Shown here: positions 4,849-5,879 of the stretch, piece by piece
How positions within the stretch are numbered: position 1 is the first letter of the stretch
How the letters are laid out: each line of letters opens with the position of its first letter
NCBI RefSeq assembly: GCF_029024105.1
Contig: NZ_CP118967.1
Location: 1 to 5,879 of the forward strand
Reading direction: 5' to 3'
Origin: Acinetobacter lwoffii
Lineage (GTDB): Bacteria; Pseudomonadota; Gammaproteobacteria; Pseudomonadales; Moraxellaceae
Length of the DNA stretch: 5,879 bases
Notes under the pieces: generated by a model
What the model saw: the letters and a program-made list of their open reading frames with translations, nothing else
Database searches by the model: none
What the model was told of the DNA's origin: nothing
Translations under genes and position numbers: made by a program

Positions 4849-5324
4849 GCAACCAAAACGATGATTTAGATGTAAATGATCAATTATATATTTTATTGGC
4901 ATCTATGAAGGAATACAGAGAAGCCATAGCAGACGATAACAAGCGATTAGAGACGTTTTATAGCAAAGTAGCTAGTGGAGTGCTAGAACAGAGTAAAAAG
5001 ACCCTAAATAACGCGAATCAGGAAGCTACACGCACCCTTCAAGGCCGTATTCATGAATTAGACAAAGCTACCGATAAACTGAACTACAGATTCATTGCCC
5101 TATTATGTGCAATTTTCCTTAGTCTGGTGTTGGTTTTCCTATCTTTCATATTTTTATTCATTCCAAGTTTTGACGAGATTAAAGAACGTCGTGCAGAAGC
5201 AGCTTGGCTAGAGCAAAGATATAATCTAGATATTAGAAATTGCAATGGTAAATCTTGTGTCCGGATCATGAAAAATGACTGTCACGGGCCAAACAAAGAT
5301 TATTGTGTGATTGATCCTAAATAA
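4845..5324 (+). CDS. Single-span membrane protein of the mobilisation operon
   Basis: Product of 159 residues. It starts at ATG 4845, overlapping the relaxase stop as ATGA, with GGCGGA at 4831-4836 eight bases upstream, so it is co-translated. Residues 1-80 are hydrophilic and largely helical (coiled-coil-like, including LQGRIHELDKATDKLN). Residues 83-107 form one strong membrane span, and the tail 108-159 contains AAWLEQRYNLDI followed by four cysteines (133, 138, 146, 154). It resembles in layout the small membrane partners encoded after relaxase genes (MobB/MbeB-like), which are thought to bring the relaxosome to the transfer channel; this is inference from position and topology. If the N-terminus is cytoplasmic, the cysteines lie in the periplasm and could form two disulfides. 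Confidence 0.75.
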   Translation: MSNQNDDLDVNDQLYILLASMKEYREAIADDNKRLETFYSKVASGVLEQSKKTLNNANQEATRTLQGRIHELDKATDKLNYRFIALLCAIFLSLVLVFLSFIFLFIPSFDEIKERRAEAAWLEQRYNLDIRNCNGKSCVRIMKNDCHGPNKDYCVIDPK

Positions 5325-5330
5325 TGCTTG

Positions 5331-5744
5331 TTAAAGCGGAGCTGCAAGCCAATAACCGTGCTTGGTACAAACATCTGGGATAGATTGGAGTTTTGTTGGG
5401 TACATACCTCCACCAAGTCTGATTTCATCGCCTATAAAAACTTTATGGTTATTAAATTTATTGGTAATACTGATCCTACCATCATTTGTATATTCTAATT
5501 CACTGCTATTAGCCCAAATAATAAAAGGATCAGTATCACTGTTTAGACGAATACAACCATGTCGATCTAAATGTAATTTTCCACCTGTCATTGAGAGCAT
5601 ATAAATCTTTGTTTCAGGACTTTGCTTAATAAAAATTACAGGTTTTACAGGTTCTATAGCATCAGAAACTAAGGCAGGCTTTGCTATACAGCCAGTAAGC
5701 ACAGAGATGACGAAAAAACTATGGAATAGATTGTATATTTTCAT
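5331..5744 (-). CDS. Predicted lipoprotein, function unknown
   Basis: Product of 137 residues. It starts with a short lipoprotein signal: Lys2, hydrophobic stretch 6-17 and lipobox LTGC with the lipidated cysteine at 19. The residue after it is Ile, not Asp, so outer-membrane sorting is expected. The mature part is predicted beta-rich: GGKLHLDRHGCIRL (54-67), PFIIWANSSELEYTNDGRISITN (73-95) and KVFIGDEIRLGGG (101-113). This small beta domain, with a cysteine before IRL and a GD-GGG ending, recalls short exported proteins of other bacteria, but I cannot name a function. Cys64 and Cys126 could pair. It converges on the mobilisation operon with 6 bases between the stops. A weak CATAAT lies about 15 bases before the start, without a clear -35 box or Shine-Dalgarno. 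Surface exclusion, phage defence or simple cargo are all conceivable. Confidence 0.7.
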   Translation of the reverse strand: MKIYNLFHSFFVISVLTGCIAKPALVSDAIEPVKPVIFIKQSPETKIYMLSMTGGKLHLDRHGCIRLNSDTDPFIIWANSSELEYTNDGRISITNKFNNHKVFIGDEIRLGGGMYPTKLQSIPDVCTKHGYWLAAPL

Positions 5745-5823
5745 ACTTAACCAAATTATGAGATAGGACAGTACTTTGCTTGGTTTCTTTCATTTTTCAA
5801 TTTATACCGGTGCACGCAAAGTG

Positions 5824-5869
5824 GCTCGACTTTGAAACATGGCTAAAGCCACATTTCAAAGCATCGAGC
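5824..5869. repeat. Long imperfect hairpin
   Basis: Three stacked stems: GCTCGA/TCGAGC (5824-5829, 5864-5869), TTTGAAA/TTTCAAA (5831-5837, 5854-5860) and TGGCT/AGCCA (5840-5844, 5847-5851), with a 2-base loop. They are separated by a symmetrical CA/CA mismatch and a small asymmetrical bulge. In all 18 base pairs form over 46 bases. It sits in the non-coding right end, upstream of the lipoprotein gene. It is followed by TAAATTTTAA, a poor terminator tail. It could be a terminator for a plus-strand transcript, a replication structure, or the end of a small mobile repeat. Confidence 0.6.
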
Positions 5870-5879
5870 TAAATTTTAA

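Noticed and set aside
5084..5269. Minus-strand open frame opposite the mobilisation membrane protein
   Set aside because: The plus-strand frame is coupled to the relaxase and has a clear membrane span; the opposite frame has nothing recognisable.
5362..5604. Plus-strand open frame opposite the lipoprotein gene
   Set aside because: The minus-strand reading has a clear lipobox and a coherent domain; this frame has no start signal.

Overview
The window looks like a small mobilisable plasmid of Acinetobacter or a close relative (Moraxellaceae). The evidence is an AT-rich backbone, a Rep_3-family initiator behind four 22-bp iterons, two 28-bp sites of the XerC/XerD pdif type that are characteristic of Acinetobacter plasmids, a brnT/brnA toxin-antitoxin pair, and a compact MOBQ (MobA/MobL) mobilisation region. 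No gene is cut at either edge. The window may therefore be a whole circular plasmid of about 5.9 kb, but the sequence alone does not prove closure.

Left part (1-1262): a brnT-brnA toxin-antitoxin operon lies on the minus strand with its own promoter. Next comes a pdif module: a C/D-oriented site (600-627) and a D/C-oriented site (1159-1186) enclose a single gene for an unrecognised multi-span membrane protein (698-1126). A strong rho-independent terminator follows at 1233-1262.

Replication part (1263-3104): about 600 bases without a gene hold a structured inverted-repeat element (1563-1629), an AT-rich stretch, four tandem iterons (1724-1811) and a 10-bp inverted repeat directly before the Rep start codon. 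The Rep gene (1870-2799) overlaps, through an ATGA junction, a small helical protein of unknown function (2796-3104).

Mobilisation part (3088-5324): an HU-like DNA-binding protein and a small coiled-coil TraD/MobC-like protein form a minus-strand operon. It is divergent from the relaxase gene, which I restart at 3877 because of its ribosome binding site, the family N-terminus and the catalytic Tyr25. The 187 bases between the two operons hold a convincing MOBQ-type oriT: a 9-bp inverted repeat followed on the minus strand by TAAGTGCG. The relaxase gene overlaps, by ATGA, a single-span membrane protein with a cysteine-containing tail, probably a mobilisation partner. No type IV secretion genes are present, so transfer would need a helper.

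Right end (5331-5879): a minus-strand lipoprotein gene converges on the mobilisation operon, followed by a long imperfect hairpin (5824-5869). There are no resistance genes and no transposase. The points most worth a second look are the pdif-bounded membrane protein, the branched inverted-repeat element upstream of the iterons, the plasmid-borne HU gene tied to mobilisation, the lipoprotein cargo and the terminal hairpin.
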